Source of the DNA: Hyphomicrobiales bacterium
GTDB lineage: Bacteria > Pseudomonadota > Alphaproteobacteria > Rhizobiales > Rhizobiaceae
Direction: 5' to 3'
Assembly: GCA_900468535.1 (NCBI GenBank)
Contig: UBTY01000012.1
Coordinates: 222,478-286,477, forward strand
Length of the DNA stretch: 64,000 nucleotides
Shown here in pieces: positions 1 to 9,148 of this stretch (position 1 is its first letter; each line of letters begins with the position of its first letter). Position numbers and translations under genes: made by a program. Below the pieces are notes generated by a model. The model was not told the DNA's origin and searched no databases. It saw only the letters and a program-made list of their open reading frames with translations.

Positions 1-2590
1 CCGTGAACTTGTTCGACAGGCTGTTCGAGATGTTGACTGACGGCGGAATGACGAAGGCCTTGCTCTTCTTGCGGTTCTTGGTCCGCGTCGCAATCACCTC
101 GGGCAACCGCTTGCGGCCGGAAAGCACGTCCTCGATCATTCGTCCGATCGTTCCGGCACGGCGCAGCTCATCGGCATCGTCCTTGAACTCGCGGCTGACA
201 TGGATCGTATCAAGCGCGCGGCCATCCGAGGTCGTAAAGATCTGCGCATCGACGATGTTGGCGCCCGCTGCCGCACACGCGCCGGCAATGACGGCGAGCA
301 GGCGCGGATGGTCCGGCGAGAGCACGGTGATCTCGGTGATCGCGTGGAAGCTGTCGGTCCGCACCATCGTCGCCAACGCCTGGCCGGCCTTGTCCGCCTG
401 GCGGATGAAGCCGGCATGTCGCACCTGGTCCTCAAGCGGAACGGAGAGCAGATAAGGCTGGTAGTGCAGCTTGCTGTAGATCTTGCGGTCTTTCTGGCTC
501 CAGTCGGAAAGCGCATTGTAGAGCGCTTCGGCCGCGAAGTTGGCGCGCTCCTTGCGCGAAACCTCGGAGAAGCCGCCGGCGAGCAACAGTTCCGTTTCGT
601 AATAGAGCGTCCGCAGCAGCTGGCCCTTCCAGCCGTTCCAGACACCGGGACCGACGGCGCGGATGTCGCAGATCGTCAGGATCAGCAGCATCTTCAGCCG
701 GTCGAGCGACTGAACGACGTCGGCAAAGTCGGTGATCGTCTTGCGGTCGGTGAGGTCGCGCGTCTGCGCGACCATCGACATGACCAGATGCTCCTGGATC
801 AGCCAGACAACCATCTCCGTCTGCTTCTGCGACAGGCCGAAACGGGCGCAGAGCTTGCGGGCGACCCGGGCGCCGGCGATCGAGTGGTCTTCCTGACGAC
901 CCTTGGCGATGTCATGGAGCAGGACGGCGACGTAAAGCGCCTCACGGTCCTCGATGCCGGGCATCAGCTTGTTGGCAAGCGGATGCAGGTCGTCGGCCTT
1001 GCCCTTGTCGATCTCCGACAGCACGTCGACGGTGCGGATCAGGTGCTCATCCACTGTGTAGTGATGATACATGTTGAACTGCATCATCGCGACGATCTTG
1101 CCGAATTCGGGAATGAAGCGGCCGAGCACGCCGGCCTCGTTCATGCGCCGCAGGATCAGTGCGGGATCGCGCTTCGAGGTCAGGATCGACAGGAAGAGCC
1201 GATTGGCCTCGTCGTTTTCGCGCAGATTGTTGTCGATCAGGCTGAGCGAGCGCGTGACGCGCTTCAGTGCATCCGGATGAAATTCCAGCCCGTTGATATC
1301 AGCGACGTGGAAGAGCCGGATGATGCTGATCGGATCCCGCTTGAAAACGTCGGGGCTTGCAAGCGCGATACGGCCACGATCCTCGACGAACTCGGTGCTG
1401 CCGGCGATTTTTCGGCTGCGGTTCGCAAAGCGGCTGATGACACCGGTCAATCCGGGCGTCGACTTCGCCTGCTGGTCCTCGAGTGCGGCGCAGAGAATAC
1501 GCGTCAGGTCGCCGACATCCTTGGCGACGAGGAAATAGTGCTTCATGAAGCGCTCGACGGCCGAAAGGCCCGGGCGCGCATGATATCCGAGTGCTTCCGC
1601 AATCTCGCGCTGGATATCGAAAGACAGCCGCTCCTCGGCCTTCCCGGTCAGGAAATGCATGTGGCAGCGCACTGCCCAGAGGAAATCGTCAGCCTTCTCG
1701 AAAAGGCGGTATTCATGCTTGGAGAGAACGCCGAGCGGCACGAGCTCGGCTGTATCGCGGACGTGGTAATAATATTTCGAGATCCAGAAGAGTGTGTGCA
1801 GGTCGCGCAGGCCGCCCTTGCCCTCCTTGACGTTGGGCTCGACCAGATAGCGCGTGTCGCCGGCCTTGCGGTGGCGCTCGTCACGTTCGGCAAGCTTGGC
1901 GGCGATGAATTCCGGACCGGTGCCGGTAACGATCTCCTTGTCGAACCGCGTTTCGAGCTGGGTTTCCAGCGAGCGCAGGCCGCAGATGTAGCGCATCTCG
2001 AGGATCGCGGTACGGATCGTCATGTCCGACTTGGAGAGCGCGATGCACTCTTCGACGGTACGCGTCGCGTGGCCGACCTTGAAGCCCATGTCCCAGAGGA
2101 CGTAGAGCATGAATTCGACGGCCTTGTGGGTTTCCTCCGCCGGCTTCGGCTGGAACAGGAACAGGAGGTCGATGTCGGAGCCGGGCGCCAGCGTGTCGCG
2201 GCCATAGCCGCCGACGGCGGTGACGGCAAACTTGTCCTTCTGCTGTGTGAAGACGTGATTGCAGACAAATTCGTATAGGACGGTGATGATCTGGTCCTGC
2301 AGCCAGGAAATCCGGCGGGCGCAATTGATGCCGCTGCCGTCGGTCGAAAGCAGCTCGCGCGCCTTCTGCCGTCCCTCGCTGCTCGCCTTCTTTAGAATTA
2401 CGAGCAGATCGGATCGCATGACGTCGGGCCGTGTCTTGTTGGCCTCGGCAACAGCGTCGCACATCTTCCGGAGATAGTCGGTATCGAGGATGTCTGAGAA
2501 ATCGATGTCGTTCGTCGTCGCCATGCGCGGGGCGGCTTCCTGTTCGCGCGGCGCAGCCGCTTCGTGCTGTGCCTCTCGTTTCGTCTGCAT
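1..2590 (-). CDS. glnD: Bifunctional uridylyltransferase/uridylyl-removing enzyme GlnD (3' end cut by window)
   Basis: GlnD adds and removes UMP on PII proteins (GlnB/GlnK) in response to glutamine and so sets the nitrogen status signal in the cytoplasm. Reading the minus strand gives an open frame of 863 codons that leaves the window at base 1. It contains the nucleotidyltransferase signature [17 protein letters not shown] near residue 110, an HD-domain signature ([14 protein letters not shown]) near residue 500, and the first ACT domain ([17 protein letters not shown]) near residue 755. The second ACT domain, about 90 residues by comparison with Sinorhizobium GlnD, lies outside. The ATG at 2590 follows an in-frame stop; an ATG at 2524 is an alternative start. 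It is transcribed in the same direction as mutS. Confidence 0.96.
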   Translation of the reverse strand, partial: MQTKREAQHEAAAPREQEAAPRMATTNDIDFSDILDTDYLRKMCDAVAEANKTRPDVMRSDLLVILKKASSEGRQKARELLSTDGSGINCARRISWLQDQIITVLYEFVCNHVFTQQKDKFAVTAVGGYGRDTLAPGSDIDLLFLFQPKPAEETHKAVEFMLYVLWDMGFKVGHATRTVEECIALSKSDMTIRTAILEMRYICGLRSLETQLETRFDKEIVTGTGPEFIAAKLAERDERHRKAGDTRYLVEPNVKEGKGGLRDLHTLFWISKYYYHVRDTAELVPLGVLSKHEYRLFEKADDFLWAVRCHMHFLTGKAEERLSFDIQREIAEALGYHARPGLSAVERFMKHYFLVAKDVGDLTRILCAALEDQQAKSTPGLTGVISRFANRSRKIAGSTEFVEDRGRIALASPDVFKRDPISIIRLFHVADINGLEFHPDALKRVTRSLSLIDNNLRENDEANRLFLSILTSKRDPALILRRMNEAGVLGRFIPEFGKIVAMMQFNMYHHYTVDEHLIRTVDVLSEIDKGKADDLHPLANKLMPGIEDREALYVAVLLHDIAKGRQEDHSIAGARVARKLCARFGLSQKQTEMVVWLIQEHLVMSMVAQTRDLTDRKTITDFADVVQSLDRLKMLLILTICDIRAVGPGVWNGWKGQLLRTLYYETELLLAGGFSEVSRKERANFAAEALYNALSDWSQKDRKIYSKLHYQPYLLSVPLEDQVRHAGFIRQADKAGQALATMVRTDSFHAITEITVLSPDHPRLLAVIAGACAAAGANIVDAQIFTTSDGRALDTIHVSREFKDDADELRRAGTIGRMIEDVLSGRKRLPEVIATRTKNRKKSKAFVIPPSVNISNSLSNKFT

Positions 2591-2696
2591 GCGCTATAGC
2601 CTCTTTGCCCGTCGATGACACGGGCTTTCATACTGCATGAACCTTTAATTTTGGCGAAAAGGTGATGTGTCGCGTGAAAGCGGCGACATCAGGCAA

Positions 2697-2972
2697 TCAT
2701 GCGGCGATCTGGGCCCGCACGGAATAGAGCACCTGACGTGTCTCGCTGGTGATTGCCTCCAGCGTCTCTTGGTCGCACTCGCGGTAGCCCGCCTTGGCGA
2801 CGCATGTGGCGAGCTCAAGAATCCTGGCGCAGCAACGAATGATGTGCAGCAGGCCGAAGGGCGAGGCCCAGCCGCGCGGATTGCCGTGCTCGTCGGCAAG
2901 CCGCAGCGCTTCAAGCGCGCTGAAGATCGCCGCAAGCCTTTGGGTCTCGTTGAACAGCCGGTCCATGAACAT
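2697..2972 (-). CDS. Small conserved hypothetical protein coupled to mutS
   Basis: A 91-residue soluble protein with no recognised domain. It is rich in Ala, Leu, Arg and Glu and looks helical, with two or three Cys (the CCARILELATC stretch). The ATG at 2972 lies three bases beyond the mutS stop codon, so translation is probably coupled to mutS; an ATG at 2966 could also serve. It sits between mutS and glnD, both on the same strand. Its composition is that of a normal protein and not of an antisense shadow frame, which is the main reason for calling it. The function is unknown. Confidence 0.65.
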   Translation of the reverse strand: MFMDRLFNETQRLAAIFSALEALRLADEHGNPRGWASPFGLLHIIRCCARILELATCVAKAGYRECDQETLEAITSETRQVLYSVRAQIAA

Positions 2973-2975
2973 CAG

Positions 2976-5708
2976 TCAGCCCTGCTTCAGCTTCTTCTTG
3001 AGCTCGTAGAGCGCGTCCATCGCTTCGCGTGGGGTCATGTCGTCGAGGCTCATGCCCTTCAGCGCTTCTTCGACCTTCGAGGGGCCGCGGCTGGCATCCT
3101 CGCGGCGCACCGCCACTTGGAACAGCGGCAGGTCGTCGATGAGCTGGCTTGCCGGGTTCTTGCGGTCGGCATCCTCGAGGCGCGTCAGCACGTCGCGGGC
3201 GCGCGCCACGACGGAAGCCGGCAGGCCGGCAAGGCGCGCGACCTGAATGCCGTACGAGCGGTCAGCGGCACCGGGGCCGACTTCGTGCAGGAAGATCACG
3301 TCGCCGTCCCATTCCTTCACGCGCATCGTCGCATTCGATAGCCGCGCAAGCTTTTCCGAAAGCACCGTCAGCTCGTGGAAGTGGGTGGCGAAGAGGCCGC
3401 GGCAGCGGTTTGCCTCGTGCAGATGCTCGACGGCGGCCCAGGCGATGGAGAGACCGTCGAAGGTCGCGGTGCCACGGCCGATTTCATCGAGAATGACCAG
3501 TGAGCGATCGGTCGCCTGGTTGAGGATCGCCGCCGTTTCGACCATCTCGACCATGAAGGTCGAGCGGCCGCGCGCCAGATCGTCGGAGGCGCCGACGCGC
3601 GAGAACAGCCGGTCGACGATGCCGATATGGGCGGACGTTGCCGGCACGAAGGAACCCATCTGGGCGAGGATGGCGATCAGCGCGTTCTGGCGCAGGAAGG
3701 TCGACTTACCGCCCATGTTCGGGCCGGTCAGCAGCCAGATCGCGCCATCCTTGCCGTCGGAGACCGGCGAGAGATCGCAGTTGTTGGCAACGAACGGGCC
3801 TGACGATTGCCGCCTGAGCGCCTGTTCGACCACCGGATGGCGGCCGCCCTCGATCGCAAACATCTTCGAACCATCGACCATCGGCCGGCAATAGGCCTGT
3901 TCGTCGGCAAGCAGCGCGAGGCCGGCGGCAACGTCGATGACCGCGAGCGCGCGGGCGCCTGCCTTGATCGCCTCGGCCTCGGCGACGACGGCTGAGGTCA
4001 TGTGGTCAAAGGCCGCCAGTTCGATCGCAAGCGCCTTGTCGGCGGCGTTAGCGATCCGGCTTTCGAGGTCCGCAAGCTCGGTGGTGGTGAAGCGCATCGC
4101 GTTCGCCATCGTCTGACGGTGAATGAAGCGCCCCTTGGCCTCGGGCGTATCGGTCATCGGCCCGGCATTGCCGGCGGTCACCTCGATGAAGTAGCCAAGG
4201 ATATTGTTGTGCTTGATCTTCAGCGACTTGATGCCGGTTTCCTCGGCATATTGCAGCTGCAGGCCGGCAATCACCCGACGCGATTGATCGCGAAGCGCCC
4301 TGACCTCGTCGAGTTCGGCATTGGCACCGTCGCGCAGGAAGCCGCCATCGCGCTTCAATAGCGGCAACTCGTCGCCGAGCGTCTCGGAAAGCAGTATCGC
4401 AAGGCCGGAGGGCAGGGCCTGAAGGCTGGAAAGCGCAAGCTGCAGTTCTTCCGGCAGTAGCGCGTCGGACAACAGCCGACCGATATCGCCCGCAGCGCTT
4501 AGGCCCTGACGGATGGCGGCAAGGTCGCGGGGCCCGCCACGGTCGAGCGCCAGGCGCGAGAGCGCGCGCGGCATGTCAGGAACATGCTTGAGATGGTGGC
4601 GCAGGTCGCCGCAAAGCGACGGCTCCTCCATCAGGAAGCCGATCGAATCCAGCCGCTCATTGATGCGGACGGGATCAGTCAGCGGCGACATCAGCCGTTC
4701 GGCAAGCAATCGCGCGCCGCCGCCGGTCACGGTACGGTCGATCGCCTTCAGCAACGAGCCGTTGCGATCGCCCGACAGCGTGCGGGCAAGTTCGAGGTTG
4801 GCGCGGGTCGCCGGATCGATGAACAGCGTCGACGCGCCGCTCTCGCGCTCCGGCCTTCCGAGCGGCGGCCGTTCGGCGATCTGTGTCTTCTCGACATAAG
4901 CGACGGCCGCGGCAGCGGCAGCAAGCTCGGCGCGTGAGAAGGTGCCGAAGCCATCAAGCGTCGAGACATTGAAGTAGCGCGCGATCCGCCCTTCGGCGGT
5001 GGCGCTGTCAAACAGCACGGATGGCTGCGGAACGGCAGTGCGGCCGAGCACGTCGAAGACAGGCTTCAGTTCGGCATCGTGAAAGATCGTATCGGGCACG
5101 ATCAGCTCACGCGGGTCGATACGCAGGATATCGGCAAGCAGTCGCGAGCTTTCGGTCTCGGCCAGCCGGAAAATCCCGGTCGAGATGTCGATCCAGGCAA
5201 GCGCCAGCACCGGCTCGGCGCTGCCGCGAATCCGGGTAAGTGCCATCAGGTAGTTGGACTCCGATGGCGAAAGCAGTTTTTCCTCGGTGATCGTGCCCGG
5301 CGTCACCAGGCGGATGACGTCACGCTTTACCACGGATTTCGAGCCGCGCTTCTTGGCTTCGGCTGGGTCCTCGACCTGTTCGCAGACGGCAACCCGGAAA
5401 CCGAGCGCGATCAGTTTCTGCAGATAGTCGTCGGCCGCATGAACAGGCACGCCGCACATCGGAATATCCTGCCCCATGTGCTGGCCACGCTTGGTGAGCG
5501 TGATGCAGAGCGCGCGGGAGGCATCCAGCGCATCCTCGAAGAACAGCTCGTAGAAATCGCCCATGCGATAGAACAGCAGCGAGTCAGGGTTGTTCGCCTT
5601 GATCTCGATGAATTGCTCCATCATCGGCGTTGCCGAGGCACGGCTTTCTTCCGTGGCCAGCTCAGCTGCCGAAAAGGCTTCTATTCCAGTGTCTATTCGT
5701 TGGTTCAC
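2976..5708 (-). CDS. mutS: DNA mismatch repair protein MutS
   Basis: MutS recognises base mismatches and small loops and recruits MutL. The protein has the mismatch-recognition N-terminus with the family Phe-x-Glu region ([11 protein letters not shown]), the connector, lever and clamp regions, a Walker A motif GPNMGGKST and a Walker B segment [11 protein letters not shown] near the C-terminus. The frame is open back to 5927, but the upstream part overlaps tme and has no homology-like composition. A GTG at 5708 gives an N-terminus ([20 protein letters not shown]) like that of other rhizobial MutS proteins, and 910 residues, the usual length. It is divergent from tme across about 110 bases and followed by a coupled small ORF and glnD. 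Confidence 0.95.
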   Translation of the reverse strand: MNQRIDTGIEAFSAAELATEESRASATPMMEQFIEIKANNPDSLLFYRMGDFYELFFEDALDASRALCITLTKRGQHMGQDIPMCGVPVHAADDYLQKLIALGFRVAVCEQVEDPAEAKKRGSKSVVKRDVIRLVTPGTITEEKLLSPSESNYLMALTRIRGSAEPVLALAWIDISTGIFRLAETESSRLLADILRIDPRELIVPDTIFHDAELKPVFDVLGRTAVPQPSVLFDSATAEGRIARYFNVSTLDGFGTFSRAELAAAAAAVAYVEKTQIAERPPLGRPERESGASTLFIDPATRANLELARTLSGDRNGSLLKAIDRTVTGGGARLLAERLMSPLTDPVRINERLDSIGFLMEEPSLCGDLRHHLKHVPDMPRALSRLALDRGGPRDLAAIRQGLSAAGDIGRLLSDALLPEELQLALSSLQALPSGLAILLSETLGDELPLLKRDGGFLRDGANAELDEVRALRDQSRRVIAGLQLQYAEETGIKSLKIKHNNILGYFIEVTAGNAGPMTDTPEAKGRFIHRQTMANAMRFTTTELADLESRIANAADKALAIELAAFDHMTSAVVAEAEAIKAGARALAVIDVAAGLALLADEQAYCRPMVDGSKMFAIEGGRHPVVEQALRRQSSGPFVANNCDLSPVSDGKDGAIWLLTGPNMGGKSTFLRQNALIAILAQMGSFVPATSAHIGIVDRLFSRVGASDDLARGRSTFMVEMVETAAILNQATDRSLVILDEIGRGTATFDGLSIAWAAVEHLHEANRCRGLFATHFHELTVLSEKLARLSNATMRVKEWDGDVIFLHEVGPGAADRSYGIQVARLAGLPASVVARARDVLTRLEDADRKNPASQLIDDLPLFQVAVRREDASRGPSKVEEALKGMSLDDMTPREAMDALYELKKKLKQG

Positions 5709-5820
5709 GGGGATGCATTTTTTCCAAAAAAGAGGTGCCAACCCTAGCTGCCCGCCGCTATAGATGACAACTGCGATTGAGGAAGAGCAAGGCGTCACCC
5801 ACAAGACGTTTGGAGGAAAA

Positions 5821-8106
5821 ATGCCCGATACCGAGAAGAAGCAGCGGCCGGTTACGTCTGTGACCGACAACGAGGCTCTTGAGTTCCACGCTATGGGGCG
5901 GCCCGGAAAGCTGGAGATCAACGCCACGAAGCCGATGGCAACGCAGCGCGATCTGTCGCTTGCCTATTCGCCGGGCGTTGCCGTTCCGGTGAAGGCGATT
6001 GCCGCCGATCCCGCGACCGCTTACGATTATACGACACGCGGCAACATGGTCGCGGTCATCTCCAACGGCACGGCGATCCTCGGTCTCGGCAATCTCGGCG
6101 CTCTGGCTTCGAAGCCGGTGATGGAGGGCAAGTCGGTGCTCTTCAAGCGCTTTGCCGATGTCGACTCCATCGACCTCGAGGTCGACACCGAGAATGTCGA
6201 CGAGTTCATCAACTGCGTCCGTTTCCTCGGCCCGTCCTTCGGCGGCATCAATCTGGAAGACATCAAGGCACCCGACTGTTTCATCATCGAGCAGCGTCTG
6301 CGCGAGTTGATGGACATTCCGGTTTTCCACGACGACCAGCACGGCACGGCGATCATCGCGGCCGCCGGCCTGATCAACGCGTTGGAATTGACCGGCCGCG
6401 ACCTCAAGACGACGAAACTCGTCTGCAATGGCGCGGGTGCCGCTGCCATCGCCTGCGTCGAACTGATCAAGGCCATGGGGTTCGCGCCTGAGAACATCAC
6501 TCTCTGTGACACTAAGGGCGTGATCTACCAAGGCCGCACCGAAGGCATGAACCAGTGGAAGTCGGCGCATGCGGTTAAGACAAAGGCGCGCACGCTCGAG
6601 GAGGCCATGAAGGGCGCGGACGTGGTCTTCGGTCTCTCCCAGAAGGGCGCCTTCTCCGAAAAGATGATCCGTTCAATGGCTGACCGGCCTGTCATCTTCG
6701 CGATGGCCAATCCCGATCCTGAGATCACCCCGGAAGAGGTCGCGCGCATCCGTGACGACGCCATCATGGCAACCGGCCGGTCCGACTATCCGAACCAGGT
6801 CAACAACGTTCTCGGCTTCCCCTACATCTTCCGCGGCGCCCTGGATGTTCGCGCCACCACAATCAACGACGCGATGAAGATCGCCGCTGTCGAGGCGCTT
6901 GCCAATCTCGCCCGCGAGGACGTTCCTGACGACGTCGTTGCCGCTTACCAGGGCAACCGTCCGCGCTTCGGCGCGCAATACATCATTCCGGTGCCGTTCG
7001 ATCCGCGCCTGATCTCGGCGATTCCGGTCGCCGTGGCACAGGCGGCGATTGACAGTGGCGTTGCCCGCAAACCGATCGCCGACATGGCTGCCTACGCCCG
7101 CGAGCTGTCTGCCCGGCGCGATCCGATCGCTTCGACCCTCGCGAGCCTCTACGAGCGCGTGCGCCGCCGCCCGAAGCGCCTCGTCTTTACCGAGGCTGAA
7201 GAAGAACAGGTCATGCGTGCGGCGATGTCCTACGCCAACCAGCAGCTCGGCACGGCGATTCTTCTCGGTCGCGAGGATCTGATCCGTCAGACCGCCGAGC
7301 GGGCCGGCATCGATCTGAACCGTCCGGGTCTCGAGATCGTCAACGCACGCATCTCTACCCGCGTCGAAGCCTATATCGACTACCTCTATGCGCGGCTGCA
7401 GCGCAAAGGCTACCTGCACCGCGATGCCCAGCGCCTGATCCACAATGACCGCAACCACTTCGCTGCCTGCATGGTGGCGCTCGGCGATGCCGATGGCATG
7501 GTGACGGGGATCACCCGCAACTATTCGACCGCGTTGGAGGATGTTCGTCGTTGCATCGACGAGAAGCCCGGTCACCGGGTCATCGGCGTTTCCATCGCGC
7601 TCTGCCGCGGCCGTACGGTGTTTGTTGCCGATACTGCGGTTCACGACATGCCGAATGCCGAGGAACTGGCCGATATCGCCGTCGAAGCCGCCGGCTTCGC
7701 GCGCCGCATGGGCTATCAGCCGCGTGTCGCCATGCTTGCCTACTCGACCTTCGGTCATCCCTCGGGCGAACGCTCCGAGCGTGTGCGCGAGGCTGTGAAG
7801 ATCCTCGACAAGCGCCGCCTCGACTTCGAGTACGACGGCGAAATGGCGGCTGATGTGGCGCTGAACCGCAAGGTGATGGAGCAGTACCCGTTCTGCCGCC
7901 TGTCGGGACCGGCCAACGTGCTGGTCATGCCGGCTTTCCACTCGGCTTCTATCTCGACCAAGATGCTGCAGGAACTCGGCGGCTCCACCGTCATCGGCCC
8001 CATCCTCGTTGGTGTCGACAAGGCGGTCCAGATCACCTCGATGGGCGCGAAGGATTCCGACATCGTGAACATGGCCGCCATCGCGGCCTACACGGCTGGA
8101 TCGTGA
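5821..8106 (+). CDS. tme: NADP-dependent malic enzyme with phosphotransacetylase-like C-terminal domain
   Basis: The enzyme oxidatively decarboxylates malate to pyruvate, linking the TCA cycle to gluconeogenesis and supplying NADPH. Residues about 1-430 are the malic enzyme domain (substrate region [18 protein letters not shown], and a nucleotide fold around [12 protein letters not shown]). Residues about 440-760 resemble phosphate acetyltransferase, the architecture of MaeB-type enzymes. I start at ATG 5821 because TGGAGG stands just before it; the frame itself opens at 5764. The product is 761 residues. The name tme (NADP form) rather than dme (NAD form) rests on the mutS/olsB neighbourhood known from Sinorhizobium meliloti; sequence alone does not separate the two cofactors here. 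Confidence 0.93.
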   Translation: MPDTEKKQRPVTSVTDNEALEFHAMGRPGKLEINATKPMATQRDLSLAYSPGVAVPVKAIAADPATAYDYTTRGNMVAVISNGTAILGLGNLGALASKPVMEGKSVLFKRFADVDSIDLEVDTENVDEFINCVRFLGPSFGGINLEDIKAPDCFIIEQRLRELMDIPVFHDDQHGTAIIAAAGLINALELTGRDLKTTKLVCNGAGAAAIACVELIKAMGFAPENITLCDTKGVIYQGRTEGMNQWKSAHAVKTKARTLEEAMKGADVVFGLSQKGAFSEKMIRSMADRPVIFAMANPDPEITPEEVARIRDDAIMATGRSDYPNQVNNVLGFPYIFRGALDVRATTINDAMKIAAVEALANLAREDVPDDVVAAYQGNRPRFGAQYIIPVPFDPRLISAIPVAVAQAAIDSGVARKPIADMAAYARELSARRDPIASTLASLYERVRRRPKRLVFTEAEEEQVMRAAMSYANQQLGTAILLGREDLIRQTAERAGIDLNRPGLEIVNARISTRVEAYIDYLYARLQRKGYLHRDAQRLIHNDRNHFAACMVALGDADGMVTGITRNYSTALEDVRRCIDEKPGHRVIGVSIALCRGRTVFVADTAVHDMPNAEELADIAVEAAGFARRMGYQPRVAMLAYSTFGHPSGERSERVREAVKILDKRRLDFEYDGEMAADVALNRKVMEQYPFCRLSGPANVLVMPAFHSASISTKMLQELGGSTVIGPILVGVDKAVQITSMGAKDSDIVNMAAIAAYTAGS

Positions 8107-8112
8107 AATAGA

Positions 8113-8145
8113 AAAGGAGCGGGAGGCTGCCTCCCGCTCCTTTTT
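8113..8145. terminator. Bidirectional terminator between tme and olsB
   Basis: Perfect inverted repeat GGAGCGGGAGG (8116-8126) and CCTCCCGCTCC (8130-8140) with a 3-base loop, extended by A/T pairs. A run of T follows on both strands, so it can end both the tme and the convergent olsB transcripts. Confidence 0.88.
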
Positions 8146-8163
8146 CGATACGTCAGTGAGAAA

Positions 8164-9039
8164 TCAGCTCGCGAACCGTCCGGCGTCGGCGCCGTAGTAG
8201 TTGAGGTAGCGATCGGAAATGCTCGAGATGGGCAGGACGATCAGAACGTCTGTCGTATTGAAAGCCTTGTCGACGACAGCGGCTGAGCCGACCATGGCGC
8301 CGAGGCGGAGATAACCCTTGATCAGTGGCGGCAGCGCCATCAGCGCCCGCTTCGGGTTGACTGCTTCCGCAGGCATCAGGTCCATGTCTCGCGCAAGATG
8401 CGGGAGCGCGGTGACAGCCCATTCGTCCTTGGCCGCAACATTGTGGTGCAGGAAGGAAAGCGCCAGCGCATGGCTTTCCGGATGAACGCCCGGGAAAGAC
8501 GCGCAGCCGAACATGGCGCTCATGCCGTGCTTCAGGGCGTAGGCCCAGTTACCCTGCCAGAGCAGCTCGACAATCCGCTTGGTGCGGTAGTCGGGCAGAA
8601 CGCAGGAGCGACCGAGTTCCATGAAGCGCTTATCCGGGTGGCGGGCAAGCAGCTCGTCAATCGCAAATTCCGAAGCCGAGTAAAAGCCGCCGTTCGCCAT
8701 GGCAACCTCCTGGCGCAGCAGGCGATAGGTACCGACGATCTGATCCTCGCTGTCGCCCTCGATCGAGCGGTCGAGCACCAGAAGGTGGTCGCAGAAAGCG
8801 TCATAGGCATCGAAATCGCGCTTGCGGCGCATGGCTTCTGCCGGCAGTTGGGCCTGCATCTCTTCGACGAAGACGCGGTAGCGGACCGCCTGCGCGGCAT
8901 CGATCTCGCTCGGAGTCCGAGCGAGACGCGTTTCGAGATTTCCGATGCGTCCGAAAACGTCGCTTTCCTTTGGCGCGGGTGCCCGGGAAGCGTGCGAGGC
9001 TTCGGCGACTGCGTCACGGTTGATGATGTCTACTGACAT
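8164..9039 (-). CDS. olsB: L-ornithine N-alpha-acyltransferase (3-hydroxyacyl-ACP dependent), ornithine-lipid synthesis
   Basis: OlsB transfers a 3-hydroxy fatty acyl group from acyl carrier protein to the alpha-amino group of ornithine, giving lyso-ornithine lipid; OlsA (not in this window) completes the lipid. The protein belongs to the GNAT-like hemolysin family: VRYRVFVEEM near residue 50, a conserved VGTYRLLR strand, and ELGRSCVLPDYR, typical of the family. The ATG at 9039 is preceded by a GAAAGAG ribosome site; an upstream ATG at 9081 has no such support. It has 291 residues, close to characterised OlsB. Position next to tme matches the Sinorhizobium order. A Pho-box-like repeat lies 49 bases upstream of the start. 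Confidence 0.9.
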   Translation of the reverse strand: MSVDIINRDAVAEASHASRAPAPKESDVFGRIGNLETRLARTPSEIDAAQAVRYRVFVEEMQAQLPAEAMRRKRDFDAYDAFCDHLLVLDRSIEGDSEDQIVGTYRLLRQEVAMANGGFYSASEFAIDELLARHPDKRFMELGRSCVLPDYRTKRIVELLWQGNWAYALKHGMSAMFGCASFPGVHPESHALALSFLHHNVAAKDEWAVTALPHLARDMDLMPAEAVNPKRALMALPPLIKGYLRLGAMVGSAAVVDKAFNTTDVLIVLPISSISDRYLNYYGADAGRFAS

Positions 9040-9087
9040 GGCGACTCTTTCATTGCCGGCTTTTGACACGCCATAAAACACTTATAT

Positions 9088-9105
9088 GCGACAGGAAAGT
9101 GACAT
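9088..9105 (-). promoter_or_regulatory. Candidate PhoB box upstream of olsB
   Basis: On the minus strand the sequence is ATGTCAC-TTTC-CTGTCGC: two 7-base direct repeats, 11 bases apart, matching the CTGTCAT-N4-CTGTCAT layout of Pho boxes at 5 of 7 positions in the first repeat and 5 of 7 in the second. A TTTATG hexamer lies 10 bases downstream as a possible -10. Ornithine lipids replace phospholipids during phosphate limitation, so PhoB control is plausible but inferred. Confidence 0.5.
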
Positions 9106-9148
9106 TTTAAACCCCCTGCCACGCAGCAAATGCAAGGGTTGTTGACGA

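Noticed and set aside
200..2278. A 692-residue open frame on the plus strand opposite glnD
   Set aside because: It is antisense to a clear GlnD reading frame, has no recognisable motif, and its composition is that of reverse-complemented GC-rich coding sequence.
5709..5927. Longer MutS starting at 5927
   Set aside because: The extra 73 residues overlap tme and have a Ser/Phe/Cys-rich composition unlike MutS.
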